Assembly: GCF_000276665.1 (NCBI RefSeq)
Contig: NW_004955466.1
Span: 6,742,168 to 6,806,167 of the forward strand
Origin: Chinchilla lanigera
Lineage: Eukaryota; Chordata; Mammalia; Rodentia; Chinchillidae
Length of the DNA: 64,000 nt
Direction: 5' to 3'
Shown: positions 11,877 through 29,500 of the stretch, in pieces
Layout of the letters: every line of letters begins with the position of its first letter
Position numbering within the stretch: position 1 is the stretch's first letter
Made by a program: the position numbers and the translations under genes
Notes under the pieces: model-generated
The model's database searches: none
Told to the model about the DNA's origin: nothing
What the model saw: the letters and a program-made list of their open reading frames with translations, nothing else

Positions 11877-12998
11877 AAATTTTTCTTTTTAATTAACACA
11901 CAGAATTATATATGTTTCTGGGCTACAGTGTGTTCTTTCAATACTATGCAAACACAGTGTCTACTAATCAGATTGGAGCAATTAGCAAGTCCATCTCCTT
12001 ATTTCTTTATGTTTAGATCTTTCAAGCTCCCCTTTTTATTCTCCATAAAATAGAGAATAAGTTACTGTGAACGACAGTCACTCTGTTGTGTAACAGTAGA
12101 ACGCATTTCTCCCAATTGTTTTGGTACCTGTTATTCAACCTCCATTTCCCTTTTCCTCTTCCCAACTTCTAGCAATTCCTATGCTGTTGTCTTCCACTTT
12201 GAGATTAACTTTTTTAGATTCCACATAAGAGAGAGAACATGTGGTACTTTTTTTTCTGTGTCTAGTTTATTTCACTTACATAATGTTTTTGCGGCGCATC
12301 CATGTGCTGCAAATGGGCAGGATTTTTAAAAAATGACTTAATAATATTACATTATGTATAAATATCACATTTTCTTTATTTAGTCATCTATTGATAGATA
12401 CCTAAATTGATTCCACATCATGGCTATTTGTGAATAATACTGCAGTAAATGTGGAAATGCAGGTTTTTCTTTAGTGTGCTGATTTCACTGCCTTTGGATA
12501 TATGTTCAGAAGCAGGATCGCTAGATCATATAATAGGTCTACTTTTATTTATTTTAGGAATATACATACTGTTTTCCATAGTGGCTGTACTAATTTACAT
12601 TCCCCCTAGTGGTGTATAAGATTTCTCCTCTCTGCATCCTTATCAGTATGTTTTTTTTCTTTTTAAATAATAGCCATTCTAATTAGAGGGAGATGATATT
12701 TCACTGTGGTTTTGATTTGCATTTATCTGGTGGCTAGTGATGTTGAACTACGATTTTTTTTCATATAATTGTGGGTCATCTGTATTTCTTCTTTTGGGAA
12801 GTACTACTCAGCTCATTTGTCTATTTTTAATTGAATTGCTTTTTTGTGGTTGAGTTTTTTATGTATTCTGGATATTAATCCTTTGTCAGATAAATAATTT
12901 GCCAAGCATTTTCGCCCATTTCATATTTTGTTTCTTTACTTTTTGATTGTTTCCATCCTGCAGTATGTCTTGAGGTCAGATATTGAGATGGCTCTAGT

Positions 12999-13042
<44 letters not shown>

Positions 13043-13050
13043 TGTGTGTG
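12999..13050. repeat. (TC)n(TG)n compound microsatellite
   Basis: About 13 TC units run directly into about 13 TG units. It generates the repetitive short ORFs seen on both strands here, which are not genes. Confidence 0.95.
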
Positions 13051-14194
13051 TTTCTTGCTCAAGAATGCCTTGGCTCTTTGGGATCCTTTGTGCTTCCATA
13101 TACATTTTAGGATTTTTTCCTGTTTCTTTGAAGAGCACAGTTGATATTTTGATGGGCTTTTATGAAATCTGTAAGTCACTTTGAATCATATGGACATTTT
13201 GCCAACATGTGAGGTCTTTCTCTATGTTGTTGTCTCCTTCAATTTCTTTTTTATTTTGTAATTTTCATTATAGAAGTTATTTATCCCTGGGTTAAATTTG
13301 TTCCCAGGTATTTTGAGTTTTTTAAAATTTTGGCAGCTACAAATAGGCTTACTTTCATTATTTCTTTCTCAGCAAGTTTGTCAGTCATGTATAAAATTGC
13401 TAATGATTTTTGAGTGTTGATTTTGTATGCTGAAATGTTCCTCAATTCATTTTATCAGGTTTCATCGTCCTTTGGTGGAGTCTTTAGGTTTTTATGTATA
13501 TGTAGAATTGTATCCTTTGGAAACAAGAATAATTCCACTTCTTCCCTTTCTGCTTGTATGCGTTTTTTTTTCCCTTTCGCTGGCCAAATTGCTCTTAGTA
13601 AGACTTCCATCTTGTGTTGAATATGGATGGTAAAGTGGATATCCATGCCTTATTACAGATCTTATGGGAAACACTTCCAGCTTTTCCTTGTTTAGTGTAT
13701 TACTGTGGGTTTGTCATCAATAGCCTTTGTTAGACTGACATATGTTTCTTCTATACGTAATTTGTTCAAATTCTTTTTTTTTATCATGAAGGCATATTGA
13801 ATTTTATTAAGTGGGTTTTCTTCATCTCTTGAGTTTATCATATGGTTTTGTTTTTTGTTTTGTGGATGTAATACATTTTTTTATTGATTTGAGGATGTTG
13901 AACCAACTTTGCATCACTGAGATAAATCCTACTTGATCATAGCGACTGATATTTTAGGTGTACTGTTCGATTTAATTTGCTAGTATTTTCTTGAGAACTG
14001 TTGCATCTGTGTTTGTCAGAGATACTGATGTGTAGTTTTCTGTTTTTGTCCTTTGGTTTCTGCATCAGGATAACACTGTCTTCATAGAATGAAGAGTGCC
14101 TTACTTTTCAGTTTCTTTTGAAGTACAATTGATATTATTTCTTTTTAGAAAGTTTGTAGAACTCAGCAGTGAGGCCATGTCTTGTGGTTTGTGT

Positions 14195-14572
14195 CATAGG
14201 GTTTTTTTCAGACGTGGCTGAGTGTGTGGCTCATAGTGCAAAGCTGGGATTAAAGGTGCTGGGATTAAGGCTGGGTGATTGTTGTATCAGTCCAGCGATT
14301 GGATTGGTGCTGCCCTAGTCCCGGTAGACTGTACAAGATAAAGGACAGAAAGAAGCTTGTCACACTCCCTCTTGTTGCTTTTGCTGTCTGCCACTGCCAT
14401 TTTACCCCTTTGCCCCTTTGCCCTACTGCCATTTTGCTCCGCCCCGCCTTGGAGACAGCCGAAAATGGACTGAAACCTCTACAAACTGCAAGCCAAATAA
14501 ACCTCTCATCCCTTAACTTTGGTATTGGGTATTTTGTCTCAGCAATAGGAAAAGTAACTAAGACCCCATCTG
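14195..14572 (+). mobile_element. ORR1/MT-like MaLR LTR inside L1
   Basis: The 3' portion has the MaLR ending: aaacctctacaaactgcaag, ccaaataaacctctc (polyadenylation signal AATAAA), then the end gtaactaagacc. It closely parallels the LTR at 45783-46166. It splits the antisense L1, so it inserted after that L1. The 106-codon ORF over it is incidental. Confidence 0.75.
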
Positions 14573-16391
14573 ATCCTGGGCTTTTTCTTTGTTGAGAAAA
14601 TTATTATTACTGAATTAGTCTTGCTGCTTACTGTTGATATACACAGGTTTTATGTCTTCATGGCTTATTTTTGTTGCTTACATGTTCCCAAAATCTTATC
14701 AGTTTCTTCTGTGTTTTCTAATTTATTATGTTTAGCTGTTCACAGTAGTACTTAATGAGCCTTTGTATTTCTAAGGTATCAGTTGTAATTCTCATTCATC
14801 TCTGATTTTATTTTGAGTCTTCTCTTATTTTTCTTGGTTAGTATAACTAAGCGTTTATTGATTTTGTTAGATTTCCAAAATTCAATTCGGTTTCATTAGG
14901 CTTTTGTTTTGTTGTTTTAGTCTCTAGCTTGTTTATTTCTCCTCCAACCTGTGCTATCTCTTCCCATCTATAAATTTTGATTTAGGTTTGTTCTTACCTA
15001 TTAATTTTGCTTGCATGCATCTTTCTTCTTTTGATGTAAGCATCAGCTGTGATAAACATCCCTCTTAGCACTGCAATATCCCTGAGTTTTGGTATGTTGT
15101 GCTTATGTTTACATTTCATAAATTTTGTCATTTCTTTTTGATTTTTTTCCAGTGACATGCTGTTTGTTCAGCAGCATGTTGTCTAGTTTCTACATATCTG
15201 TACAATTTAAAAATTTCCTTATGCTGTTGATTTCAGTTATTTCTGTCATGTCAGAGAAGATATATATGATGTATAATTCTTTTTGAATTGTTGAAACTTG
15301 TTTTGTATCCTGGTTTACAGTCCCTTTTAGATAGTGTTCCATTTATCGAATTGTTTGTTGTAACTGTTGGATGACATGTTCTATACATGTCTGATAGGTC
15401 CGTGTGGTCTGTAGCATAGTTTATATCTGATTTTCTTGACTTTTTGTCTGTTTGATCTGTCCTTTATGAAAGTGGAGTGCTGAAGTCCTCAGCTGTTACT
15501 GTATTATAGCTTGTTCTTCCCTTTAGCACCGATGGCATGTGCTTCATAAAATTAGGTCCATATGTATATGTGTACTTTATTTGACTTACTGATCTCTCCA
15601 GTTCCAAGATTTCTCTTTGGTTCTTTTCCATGATCTCTAGCTCTTTAATGAATTTTTTATTCATTTTGTGAACTGCCTTCCTAATTTTATGGAATCATTT
15701 GTCTGTATTCTCTCGCATTTTGTTGAACTTCCTTTGAATCATTCTTTTGAATTTTTGTTTAGGCATTTTTCCAATTTCTTTTCCTTTGGAATTTGTTGCA
15801 CCTTGGGATGCATCATACTACTTTTTAAAAATACTTTTGTGACCCTATGTTAATATTTTCACATCTGGTAAATGAGTTGTTTTTATAAATTTCATAGGGT
15901 GACTTCCATATAAAAGAAGCTTTAGACTAGAGAGTCAATTTGGTAAACTATGTTGGCTCTGGTTCCAGGTGGACACACTAGTGCAATCTCTGTATAATGT
16001 CTTCAGATGTAAGCAGGGGTTGTGGGTGCAATGCATGTAGTAGTGGAGTTAGAAAGTCCCTCTCTACAGGCTGTATGGGACGAGGATGTCTTATCCACCC
16101 CAGTGGATCCCAGCTGGTCTGGTACAGTGCAGGAGCGTGTTTGCCAGTCTCCACGAGCTACAAGGGGATGGGACTACTCCAGCAGGATTCTGGATAGGTG
16201 TGATGCAGCTCCCATGGCCACAGCGCATCTATAATATAGAGTGCATCTCTTGATCTCCAGGACCTGCATGAAGTGGATCCACTCTAATAGGATGGGAGGG
16301 TGAATCACACAGGCCAGAGGAAGTGGAGTGAGGTAAGGTTTGTTCTCAAAATAACATTGTGCAGCAACATCCTAGCTAAGGGAGGTTCCCT

Positions 16392-16546
16392 GTCTTGGTT
16401 ACTTTTCTCTTGTTGCTGAGACAAAATACCCAACGCCCAAAATGAAGGAAGGAAAGGTTTATTTAGCTTACAGTTTGTGGAGGTTTCAGTCCATACTTGG
16501 CTGGCTCCGAGGCAGAAGACAGCAAAGCGACAAGAGCAAAGGGAGA
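16392..16546 (-). mobile_element. Truncated MaLR LTR, antisense
   Basis: It starts gtcttggttacttttctctt with gacaaaatacccaacgccca and aaaggtttatttagcttaca, like the LTRs at 60412 and 62645, but breaks off after about 155 bp exactly where the 68-bp inverted duplication begins. Confidence 0.65.
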
Positions 16547-16614
16547 TAACATTGACCGGGAAATTCAAATTGAACATAAATGAACCTTCAGGAGAAATAA
16601 ACAATCATGGGGTG
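16547..16614 (+). repeat. 68-bp inverted duplication, left copy
   Basis: This segment is identical over all 68 bases to the reverse complement of 17091-17158. It begins taacattgaccgggaaattc and ends catggggtg. It abuts the truncated LTR. Confidence 0.9.
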
Positions 16615-17090
16615 TCACACTTGTACCTATTTGAAATGATGCGAATGCAAGTGTGTTACAAAAAAGATCAAACAAACTGAAACCATGTAATATGTACTTA
16701 ATACTCAAAGGAAACAATAGTAAAATATTTATTTAAAATACAGTAATTTAACATAGTAGATCAGTTGAGTGTTAAATTCTTTTATTTCTTTGTAAAAAAA
16801 AGACAGGCAATTCCTTTGAACAACACTTGCCTCATCGTAATGTTACTTGAGATACAAAGAGACCATATTTTCTATCTCTTTGAAAATTATGAGATTACTT
16901 TCTGCATTACAGTCAATATCAAATAGTTTATGTGTCTACTTTGGTTGTCATGCACCATCTGCTTTTACTGCCTGACAGGGACCTGTTTATCATTTTCCTC
17001 AAGCCACTTTCCTCTTTGATGCTGATGGGTCCCCTTCACTGAGTTCCTGGGGCTGTATAACTGCAGCTTCCCTTTCGGCAGCAGGGGCAG

Positions 17091-17158
17091 CACCCCATGA
17101 TTGTTTATTTCTCCTGAAGGTTCATTTATGTTCAATTTGAATTTCCCGGTCAATGTTA
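17091..17158 (-). repeat. 68-bp inverted duplication, right copy
   Basis: Exact reverse complement of 16547-16614, with 476 bp between the copies. On the minus strand the frame continues beyond the repeat for about 60 codons. I do not recognise that reading, which might be a pseudogene fragment. Confidence 0.9.
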
Positions 17159-17392
17159 CCGTACTTCATTCCTTGGGTGTACTTAAAATGTTATTGACCG
17201 ATTCTTGCTTCTAAGAATCCATTTTTGTAAAACGCTACATTGTTTGTCACTGAGAGATGAAGAAGCAGCCGAGTACATGCTTTGCTGTCTGTGTGTGGGG
17301 TAAACAATAGGTGCATGGTTACCAATCATGACAAGCTTTTGTAAGGAAGAATGTAATAGGTCATTGATCTCATTCATCTGCTAGTGAAAGTA

Positions 17393-18056
17393 GTTCGTCC
17401 TTATCTGGTGGACATGTTCCAAGACTTCCAGTGGATGCTTGGAGTCATGGGTAGCACCAATCACTACATATTCTATGCTTCCCTCTCTTAGATTACATTC
17501 TATGATAAAATTTAGTTCATAAAATAGGCCCATTAAGAGAACAATCACTAATAATAACAATAAAAATAAAACAGAACAATTATAACAATACATTACTAAA
17601 ATTACGTGAACATGGCTTTTCTTTCGTGCTCTCAAAATATCTTATGGTACTTTCACCTTTTCCCTTTAATGAAGCATCTTATAACTTCTCTTTATTATAT
17701 CTGAATTTCTGGAGTCACTCTTTTCATGTGTTAGGGCCTTATTAAGTAAAATAGGGCTAACTAGAACACAGACACTACAGAATCGCAATACAGTAGTTAA
17801 TTTAATAACCAGGATGGCTAGTAAGTGACTACCCAACACTTACGGGTGCGTAGCATGGAGAGTAGGGAGACCCTGGACAAGGGTTGCTTCACATCGTGGA
17901 TGGATGAGCAGGCTGGTGTGGAATTGCATTGTGCTATTCAGAATGGTATCCGATTTCAAATTTACGCATTGTTTATTTTTGCCCTGAATGTTTTTGGAGC
18001 GTGACGGACCATGGGTAACTGAAACCATAGAAAGTAAATCAATGGATTATGGGTGA
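17393..18056. mobile_element. TcMar-Tigger-like DNA transposon (MER44/Tigger7 type)
   Basis: The left end reads gttcgtccttatctggtgga and then gttccaagacttccagtgga, followed by aacaattataacaatacatt and ctcaaaatatcttatggtac. The right end reads accatgggtaactgaaacca, the reverse complement of the Tigger terminus. The order matches non-autonomous Tigger7/MER44 elements as I remember them. Old and non-coding. Confidence 0.65.
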
Positions 18057-18600
18057 TAAATGTTTAGCTATTTGTAGCCTGAAGACTTAGCAGTGAAGTT
18101 TGTAGTTAGTAACTGTAGTAGTCACAGTCAATATACTGTGGGAAATGAAATTTGAGTTGTGTTTTTGTGAAACTGCTATTTAATCCAGTATAATTGAAAT
18201 CTGTGCCTGTGAGAAATATATAAAGCAGGGAGTCCCCCTGTCTCGTTCTCTCTCCATATATATGGAATATATATATATAGTATCTGTTGAGAAATGTCTA
18301 ATGTAGATAATATATATATTGTTTCCCTATCATCTATCTATCTATCTGACTTGCAAAGCTAGCTGTCAGCAAGAAGTTTTGCAATCATAATTAAAACATG
18401 GTTTAAAAAATCTGATTTAACATTTTATTATGTGTATGTATTCAGCAACATTATGTTGCTAACCTCACGTATACACAAACGGTTTAAATATTTTAGTTTG
18501 TTGTGTGGGAGCAACAGTGTGTTTTGTAAGCAAATTGAAATACTTAATAAAAGATGACTGTATGATTTTATATAACAGTTCAAGAGCAAAACAAAACTAA

Positions 18601-18753
<153 letters not shown>

Positions 18754-18924
18754 TGAGCCACCTCTTTCTTAGTGGGATGTTGTAGTAAATGGTAGTTCCT
18801 CTACCTTATAGCTGACATTGATTAGTCTTTCTTTTGGCCGAGGGAGGGGTTACTGATTTAATTAAATTAATAAATGATATTACTTATGATACACAGTCTT
18901 TTGAAGAATGGAAGAAAATGTGTG

Positions 18925-19910
18925 TCTTATTTTAAAAATTTTGTTGTAAATTGATAAATTATAGTTGTACATATTTATGGGGTACAAAGTGATAATATGA
19001 TTTAAGAACACATTGTGGAATATTTAAATGAATAATTAACATATCCATAACATCAAATACTTATTTTTTTGTGGAGTACATTCCGGCATTTGAGGTTTTC
19101 TCTCTTGGCACTTTTTAACAGTGCACTACTATTAACTGTGAGTTCCATTGCTTTAACTTCCACTTAAATCAAGAATGTATGGTATTTGTCTCTCTGTGCT
19201 TCTTATTCATTTAGCATAATCTCCTGTTCCATCCAGCTGATGTAAATATTAGGATTTGTTTTTTTCAGGGATGAATAGTATTCCATTGTGAATATATAGT
19301 TTATTTTCTTTTTCAGATCATCTGTTGATTGATAAGTTGATTTCTTAGTTGGCTATTAGGAATTGTGCTGTAGTGAACATTGGGGTGTAGATATCTCTTT
19401 GATGCACTGATTTTAAGTCTTTTAGGTGAATACCAGGGGTGGAACTGCTGGATCATACGGTAGTTTTGTTTTTAATATTTTTAAGAGTCTCCATGTAGTT
19501 TTCCAGATGAGCCATACTAATTTCCATTCACACCAACAGTGTGTGAGGGCTCACTTGTCTCTATATCCTTGCTAAAGTTTACCTTTCCTCATTTTGATAA
19601 TAGTCATCTGATAAATGACTGGTGTCCTACTATGGTTTTCATTTGCATTTTCCTGATGATTAGGAACATTCAGCATTTTGTCATGTGCCTGTCGGCCATT
19701 TTCATATTGCCTGTTGAGAAGTGTCTATTCAGGTCCATGTCCCTTCGTTTAACTAAGTTATTTGCTTTCTTTCCATTGAATGGTTTGAATTTCTTATATA
19801 TTTGGGATATTAATCCCTCATCAAATATATGTCTTCCTAAATATTTCTCCCAATCTATATAGTGTTTCTAAATTTTACTTTTTTGTGTGTCATCCAGGAA
19901 AATGATAAAC
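18925..19910 (-). mobile_element. Antisense L1 3' end
   Basis: The 3' UTR signature acatatttatggggtacaaa near 18970 is followed inward by reverse-complement ORF2 C-terminal landmarks (gaatagtattccattgtgaa, ggaactgctggatcatacgg, gggatattaatccctcatca). Truncated and inactive; it lies 200 bp downstream of a KCNH5 exon. Confidence 0.8.
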
Positions 19911-23802
<3,892 letters not shown>

Positions 23803-24351
23803 TAGCAAACTATTGGTTGAACTGGAAAACGAAACTGTACCAGGGGACCCTTCTTTTTCTTCACGTTCATAGTAGTAACACTCAGGATCAGTTTCATTCT
23901 GTGTATTATCTGAATGGAAATAGTATGGCTTTGCAAATTTGAAATAGTTCACATGATTAACTGAAATTATAGTAGGATTGGAGATAAAATAGAAGGAAGG
24001 AATATCACCGAGTACTGTTGATTTAGAAGCAATGTAAATGAAGTTTCAGCACTACACCATGGTGAGTTTTAGGACCAATTGTACACAGCCTTTTGGAGTG
24101 TTTGAGTGAATAGCTACTAGAGCTCAGTTGATGAGTTGGTGGAACTTTGTTGAATGGAATAGACATTTATTAGTTGACTTACTCAGTTTACATATCAGCT
24201 TGTATTTTTTCAGTGGTACATTCTCTTGAGTAGAGATTATTGGATTGTGGAAAGTATAATTTTGTCATAAAGAGAGTGGCTAGCAAGTAACAACTCTCCT
24301 GAATGGGATCTTATTTACTATTATATATACACACACACACATATATATATA

Positions 24352-24460
24352 NNNNNNNNNNNNNNNNNNNNNNNNNNNNNNNNNNNNNNNNNNNNNNNNN
24401 NNNNNNNNNNNNNNNNNNNNNNNNNNNNNNNNNNNNNNNNNNNNNNNNNNNNNNNNNNNN
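24352..24460. other. Assembly gap (109 N) in an AC/AT microsatellite
   Basis: The gap directly follows (AC)n(AT)n ending at 24351. Sequence loss is probably due to the simple repeat. Confidence 0.98.
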
Positions 24461-25230
24461 TGTGTAGCTGTACTTCTTTTCTATGTAATTTATTCTCAAT
24501 TTATTCTCTCCAGTTACATTTAAACTAGAAATTGGTGTCATATAAATGAAGCATTTCAAAGACTCTGAGAGGTAGTTTTTATAAAATGTTATTTTAACTA
24601 TCTTGTAGGAGATAAAAATGAAGAGCCTTCCTCTTTGCATTTGGCCAACATTGCCTTTTCTTCTTAAAAATAGGAAAGAAAACTTGGTGTGGAAGCTTTA
24701 AGCTTTAAAACTATAATCATAATTATAGAAAAAAAGTCTCATTTGTTTATACCTCACACAGGAGTTCAAGTATATAATATTGTATCTGCTCAGTTTCTGG
24801 TTGGGATCAAATTATAAAAGAAATTCCACGGTGTGCTGGCTATTTAACTATGACATAGAACAATTAATTTGTAAATGTTTCTGAAAACATGGAGGTTATT
24901 AAGTCATCTCCTCAAAGATCAAATAAGGTGATCTTTAGGATTCATACTATCTTTAAACATTGGTGCTGTTTTCTTTACACATAAACTCAGTATCTGGGAA
25001 ATTCAGGATATCTGTAAACACTGTTTTAATTTTTTTTTTATAGAATAGGCTTCTAATAGTCCTTAGGTTTAAAGCTTATTTGTTTTAAAATTCATGGTGC
25101 TTCATCCAAAAGCCAGAGAAGATGTATTTTTTACAACATTACACAGAGCATTCACCAGATGGATCACTTCTAGGTTGTAAAACCCACTTTGACAAATTTA
25201 GAAGAATAAAAATTTTAGACAGTCTTTTCT

Positions 25231-25438
25231 CCATGGTTGTGCACACCTGTCATCTGAGCATTCTGGGAGGCTGAGGCAGGAAGATGACAAGTTTGAGCTC
25301 TGCCTTGGCAAGGTAGTGACTTAGCAAGATCCTGTCTTGAAAAATATGAAAAGGATGTGTGTGTAAGGGGTGTGGGTGGTGTTGCAGCTCAGTGTCAAGG
25401 TTCTGGGTTTAATATCCAGTACTGAAAAACAAAAAGAT
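25231..25438 (+). mobile_element. B1-ID dimeric SINE
   Basis: The B1 half (ctgggaggctgaggcaggaa) is followed by a linker and an ID half (ggtgttgcagctcagtgtca ... ccagtactgaaaaac) with an A-rich tail. More diverged than the copy at 3121. Confidence 0.7.
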
Positions 25439-26530
25439 ATGTTTTCAGACTGTGATGGATTTAAACCAGAATTCACAGAAAGTTAACTGGGTTTTTGTTG
25501 TTGTTGTTGTTTGTCTGTTTTTCCTGTATGGGGAATTGAACTCATGACCTCGCGCTTGCCAGGCAGGCACTGTGCCACTGAACTAAATCCCCAGCCCCTA
25601 CAGAAAGATAACTGGAAATCCTCACATATTTGGAAATTAAACAACACACTTCTAAATAGCCCATGGGTGAAAGAAATCAAGTTAGAAAAATATTTTGAAT
25701 AAAACAGAAATACAGTTAACCAGATTTATGGAAGTTTTTATATAGGAGAAAATAAAGCTATAGAAACAATAACTTGTAAGCTTGCATCTTAGGGAACTAG
25801 ACAAAGAAGAACATTTTAAACTAAAGCAAGCTGAAGACAAAACAAACAAACCTTGGGGCAGAAATCAATGAAATAAAGAGAAAGGATGACTTAGAGAAAA
25901 ATTACCAAAACTTAAAGCTAATTTCTTGAAAATGTTGTTAAAGTTCATAAATCTCTAGGCAGGCTAAGAAAAAATAGACAAGACATGAATTACCAATGTC
26001 AGAAATTAAAGAAGGTCTGATACTACTCATCATGTGGACATTAAAGAATAGTAAAGGAAAAGTATGAACCACTGTTGACAACCTAGAAGAAAGACACCAA
26101 CTGCTTGAAACACATAAATTACCAAAGCACACTCAAGGAGAGACAGATAATCTGACTTGCCCTATATCTATTAAAATTTAATAAATCATGAATGATCTTC
26201 CAAATATAAGGAAACATGAAGTGTGGATGGTTTCATCAGTAAATTCTAGTAATCATTTAAGGAAGAAATGTTACCCGTTCTCCATGTCTCTTCCAGAAAA
26301 TGGAAGTGGAAGGAACTTCCTAACTCACTCTGTGAGATCAGTACTACCTTGTACCACAACCAGAAAAAGACATTACATCAAAGGCAAATTGGAGATCAGT
26401 GTTTTTATAAATGTAGATATAAAAATTCTTAGAAAAATTGAACCCAACAATGTACAAAAAATTTACAGATGACAATGAAGTGGGGTTTATACCACTTCAG
26501 GACTAGCTGAACATGCAAAAACCAAGCGCT
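25439..26530 (+). mobile_element. Old L1 ORF2 remnant, sense strand
   Basis: Around 25620 the frame reads HIWKLNNTLLNSPWVKEIKL, typical of L1 ORF2. Around 26395 it reads EISVFINVDIKILRKIEPN, matching the L1 reverse-transcriptase block usually seen as ENYRPISLMNIDAKILNKI. Frames shift repeatedly and stops abound. An ID SINE interrupts it at 25491-25599. Confidence 0.7.
25491..25599 (-). mobile_element. ID SINE, antisense, with TSD
   Basis: T-rich tail, then gggaattgaactcatgacct through ctaaatccccagcccc. The TSD is acagaaagttaactgg (about 25475-25490) and acagaaagataactgg (25600-25615), one mismatch. It inserted into the L1 remnant. Confidence 0.9.
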
Positions 26531-29500
26531 GTAACCCACCACCAACCATGTAAGTTAGCAAGGGAAAAGCATTTCATGAAGCTCAGCACCTATTCATGAT
26601 AAAACTCTGAGAAAAGTAGAAGTAGAGTAGAACTTGCTCATTTTGATAAGGAATATTTGTGAAAAACCTACAGCTAACAGTGGACTGTATCTTAAAGTGA
26701 TGCATTTTCAAATGAAGGATAACATGATTGATATATGATTTGTCACTTAGTATAGTCTTCAAGTGAATTTCTGTTGTTTCACACATGAATACACCAGTAG
26801 CCTGAGGGGAAGGCTTTTGTCACACTTATCACTGCTTAAAAAAAAAACCTGGTATTTACATCAGATGAGTATTATTTTGTCTCTTTTACTTTAAGGGATT
26901 GATTTCATGACACAGTTGAAACCGGCCAAGGAAAATACATCCTCACTATTTACTGTTTTGACCTGCTGAGCCTTAACGGTGGAGTCAGTAACTACACATC
27001 TATTTGTGGAAACAGAAAGTCGGCAGTATTTTACAATGAGTTGGAGGGAGGGTGCTGACCTTGAAGAGCTCACTTATTTCTGAAATGAATGCCTTCATTT
27101 ATCTGGCCTCTACCTCCAGCTCTCTGCATGCCCACCACAGAATCACAGAGTGCTTTGTAAGGCACAGCCTCTTTTGATTGAATTATTCACCTTTATAAAA
27201 ATGTAATATTTGAATAAGTTGCAGATAACTCAGACCACTTGATTTTTATACTATGTGCTCGGTAGATTTATACATTAAAATGTGTAAAGAAAACCACCCT
27301 TCATTGTGAAAAGTTATCAGTGTGAAATATCTCCTTTCTGTGCCAGAATTTTTGGCAAAAGAGCTTATTTTGAAAAGATTTTTATTTTGAGACTCCGCCA
27401 CACCTTCTAGACCCATAATGATATGCTGCAGAAGTATTGCATCATGTAACTCTGAATGCTGTACGTGAGCTACTTTCTATTATTCATGTGAGATATATAT
27501 TTAATATGAAAAATTCAAAAGAAATGAAATATTTATACCATGAAGGCATCATCCTACTATATCTTTGCAGCTAGCATACAGGGAAGTATGTTTTGAAATC
27601 TTGGTACCTATATCTTTCAACTTTTTAAGTGAAATAAAGGAGATCAGGAAACTTTTGGGAAATGAGCACCTAAGATACTGTGGTAATATCATAGTGTCAA
27701 GATGACTTGGGTCTAGAACACTGAATTTGGAGGCAGTAGACTTACTTTTTATTTGGTCTGGGCTCTGAGAAGTATTTAGCATAAACCTTTTCATGACCTT
27801 TTAAGGGACATTTTATTCCCCTTATCATACATTTATCTAATTTTTCTAATCAGAGATGTAGATTGAGAACAAATTCTTGCAGATGCAAAGTCCCTTCTGT
27901 CATATTCCAGTGGGCAAGACAGACAAACAGACAAGCAGTGGAAACGTTCCTCAGACTGCTCCTCCCCTCTATGCTTAGTTATCCGCCGGGAGTAAGGGTG
28001 GCGAAGAGAGGGGAGTGGGGATGCCCTGGTGATCTGAAAGAGTGGAACAGCGAGTGGACAAGGAAAATATGACAGGACTGCTGGGTGGGTGAAGGTCCCT
28101 TGGAAGCTTGTGGTATGTGCTTGATAGCTGTCCATGAACACGGTCCTGTGCTTTATTCCAAAGGGGAATAGATGCAAAAATAGGTGAAAAGTTGGATTTA
28201 TCCGAAGTTGGGATTTGGTTCAGTGGTAAAATGAGAAGAATCAAGGATCCGGGAGTTGAGGGATGTTTGTAAAGGAATAGGTTGAAGGTGTTTGAGGATT
28301 TTTAAAAGAAATACTTGGTGTTATACTTCTGTGAGCATACAGGAAATAGTGCCTTGGGAGTCAGAGTACACCAGTGAATCTACACACAAGCAAAACCAAA
28401 GTGTAAGCCCAGAATAAGAGCTTTTTGTCTCCTTAATGTGGGAATAGTCTAGTGATTGGAGCAAAGGCCTATGTCCTTGGAAAATCTACCAGAATTGACA
28501 TCAGTTCCCTTCTCCCTGTACTGCAACTTCTACCAAGAACTCAGGCATTTGGTGAAAGACTTGAGTAAATGGATTACTTCTGAATTTTATTCCTGAGTCA
28601 TGTCGGGGATAGCAACTGTGACGGCAGCCAACTAATTTGAGTGCAACATTTTCTTAAAATGAATCCTATGATCACCAAAATTTCATTCCACACTGAGTTT
28701 TCTTTTTGCCCTTAAACTGAGTGGCAGTGGTTGATATCAACAATACCTATGAATTACACCATAGTGGATAGTAGCAGAACCTACTGAAGGGGAAGAATAT
28801 TAGCTTTGATTCATTATTAGATTCATTAGACTCATTATTGCTCATTCCTATAATTTTGAAAATTAATGTTATTATCTCCATTTCACTGCTGAAGAGCCTG
28901 ACATTCTTGATCTGACTGATTTCAAATCCATTCTCTCTGTCTGTCTCTCTCTCACACACGTACATCATACTGCCTCTTCTTTTCAACAGGAAAATTATTC
29001 TTGGGGTACAGCCACCTTAATCTCCTACTATTCTTTCTCCCTAAAAAAAAAAATCTAAGCACATATCCAAGCCCAGGTTTCTGTAAAGGCAGAGAACACT
29101 GTCATTCTGATAGAATTGTACTGTTCTGAACGAGAACAACAGCAAAATACTTTGCAGATACCCCTTCAAGGAGTCAAAGTATCCTTGTAAGATTTTCTTC
29201 CTGGTATTTAGATCTTGGAGCTATTGTTCAAATAACCCACCCATGATATCTGATACATTATTTATAATATTACAAAGGGGAGAAATCACATCCAAGAAAT
29301 CCATTCTGTTGATTATCCTTATGTGTTCTAAAATAGATGGCCCAAATTTGTGCACATTTATGCTGTGCAGTATTTTCAAACAGACTCCAAAACTACCAAG
29401 ATAATTGAGGTGTGAAAGAGCCTGTGCCAAATAGTGATGGCACCTTCTTGCCATAAAATAAAATGATAGCATAAAATAATAGCAAAAATAGCAACGTTTG

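Larger units (their letters stand above)
11877..15850 (-). mobile_element. Antisense L1, 3' UTR through much of ORF2
   Basis: Read from 15850 down to 11877 this is an old L1. The 3' end carries the familiar antisense signatures: agagagaacatgtggtac, ttgatagatacctaaattga, gaataatactgcagtaaatg. ORF2 follows, with reverse-complement landmarks such as gtgctgaagtcctcagctgt near 15480. Many stops and frameshifts make it inactive. It is interrupted by a TC/TG microsatellite (12999-13050) and by a MaLR LTR (about 14195-14572). Confidence 0.8.

Noticed and set aside
12875..13179. ORFs with His-Thr and Arg-Glu or Ser-Leu repeats
   Set aside because: Translations of the TC/TG microsatellite at 12999-13050.
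28204..28260. Possible ID SINE fragment (gggatttggttcagtgg)
   Set aside because: Only the A-box-like phrase matches; no body, tail or TSD.
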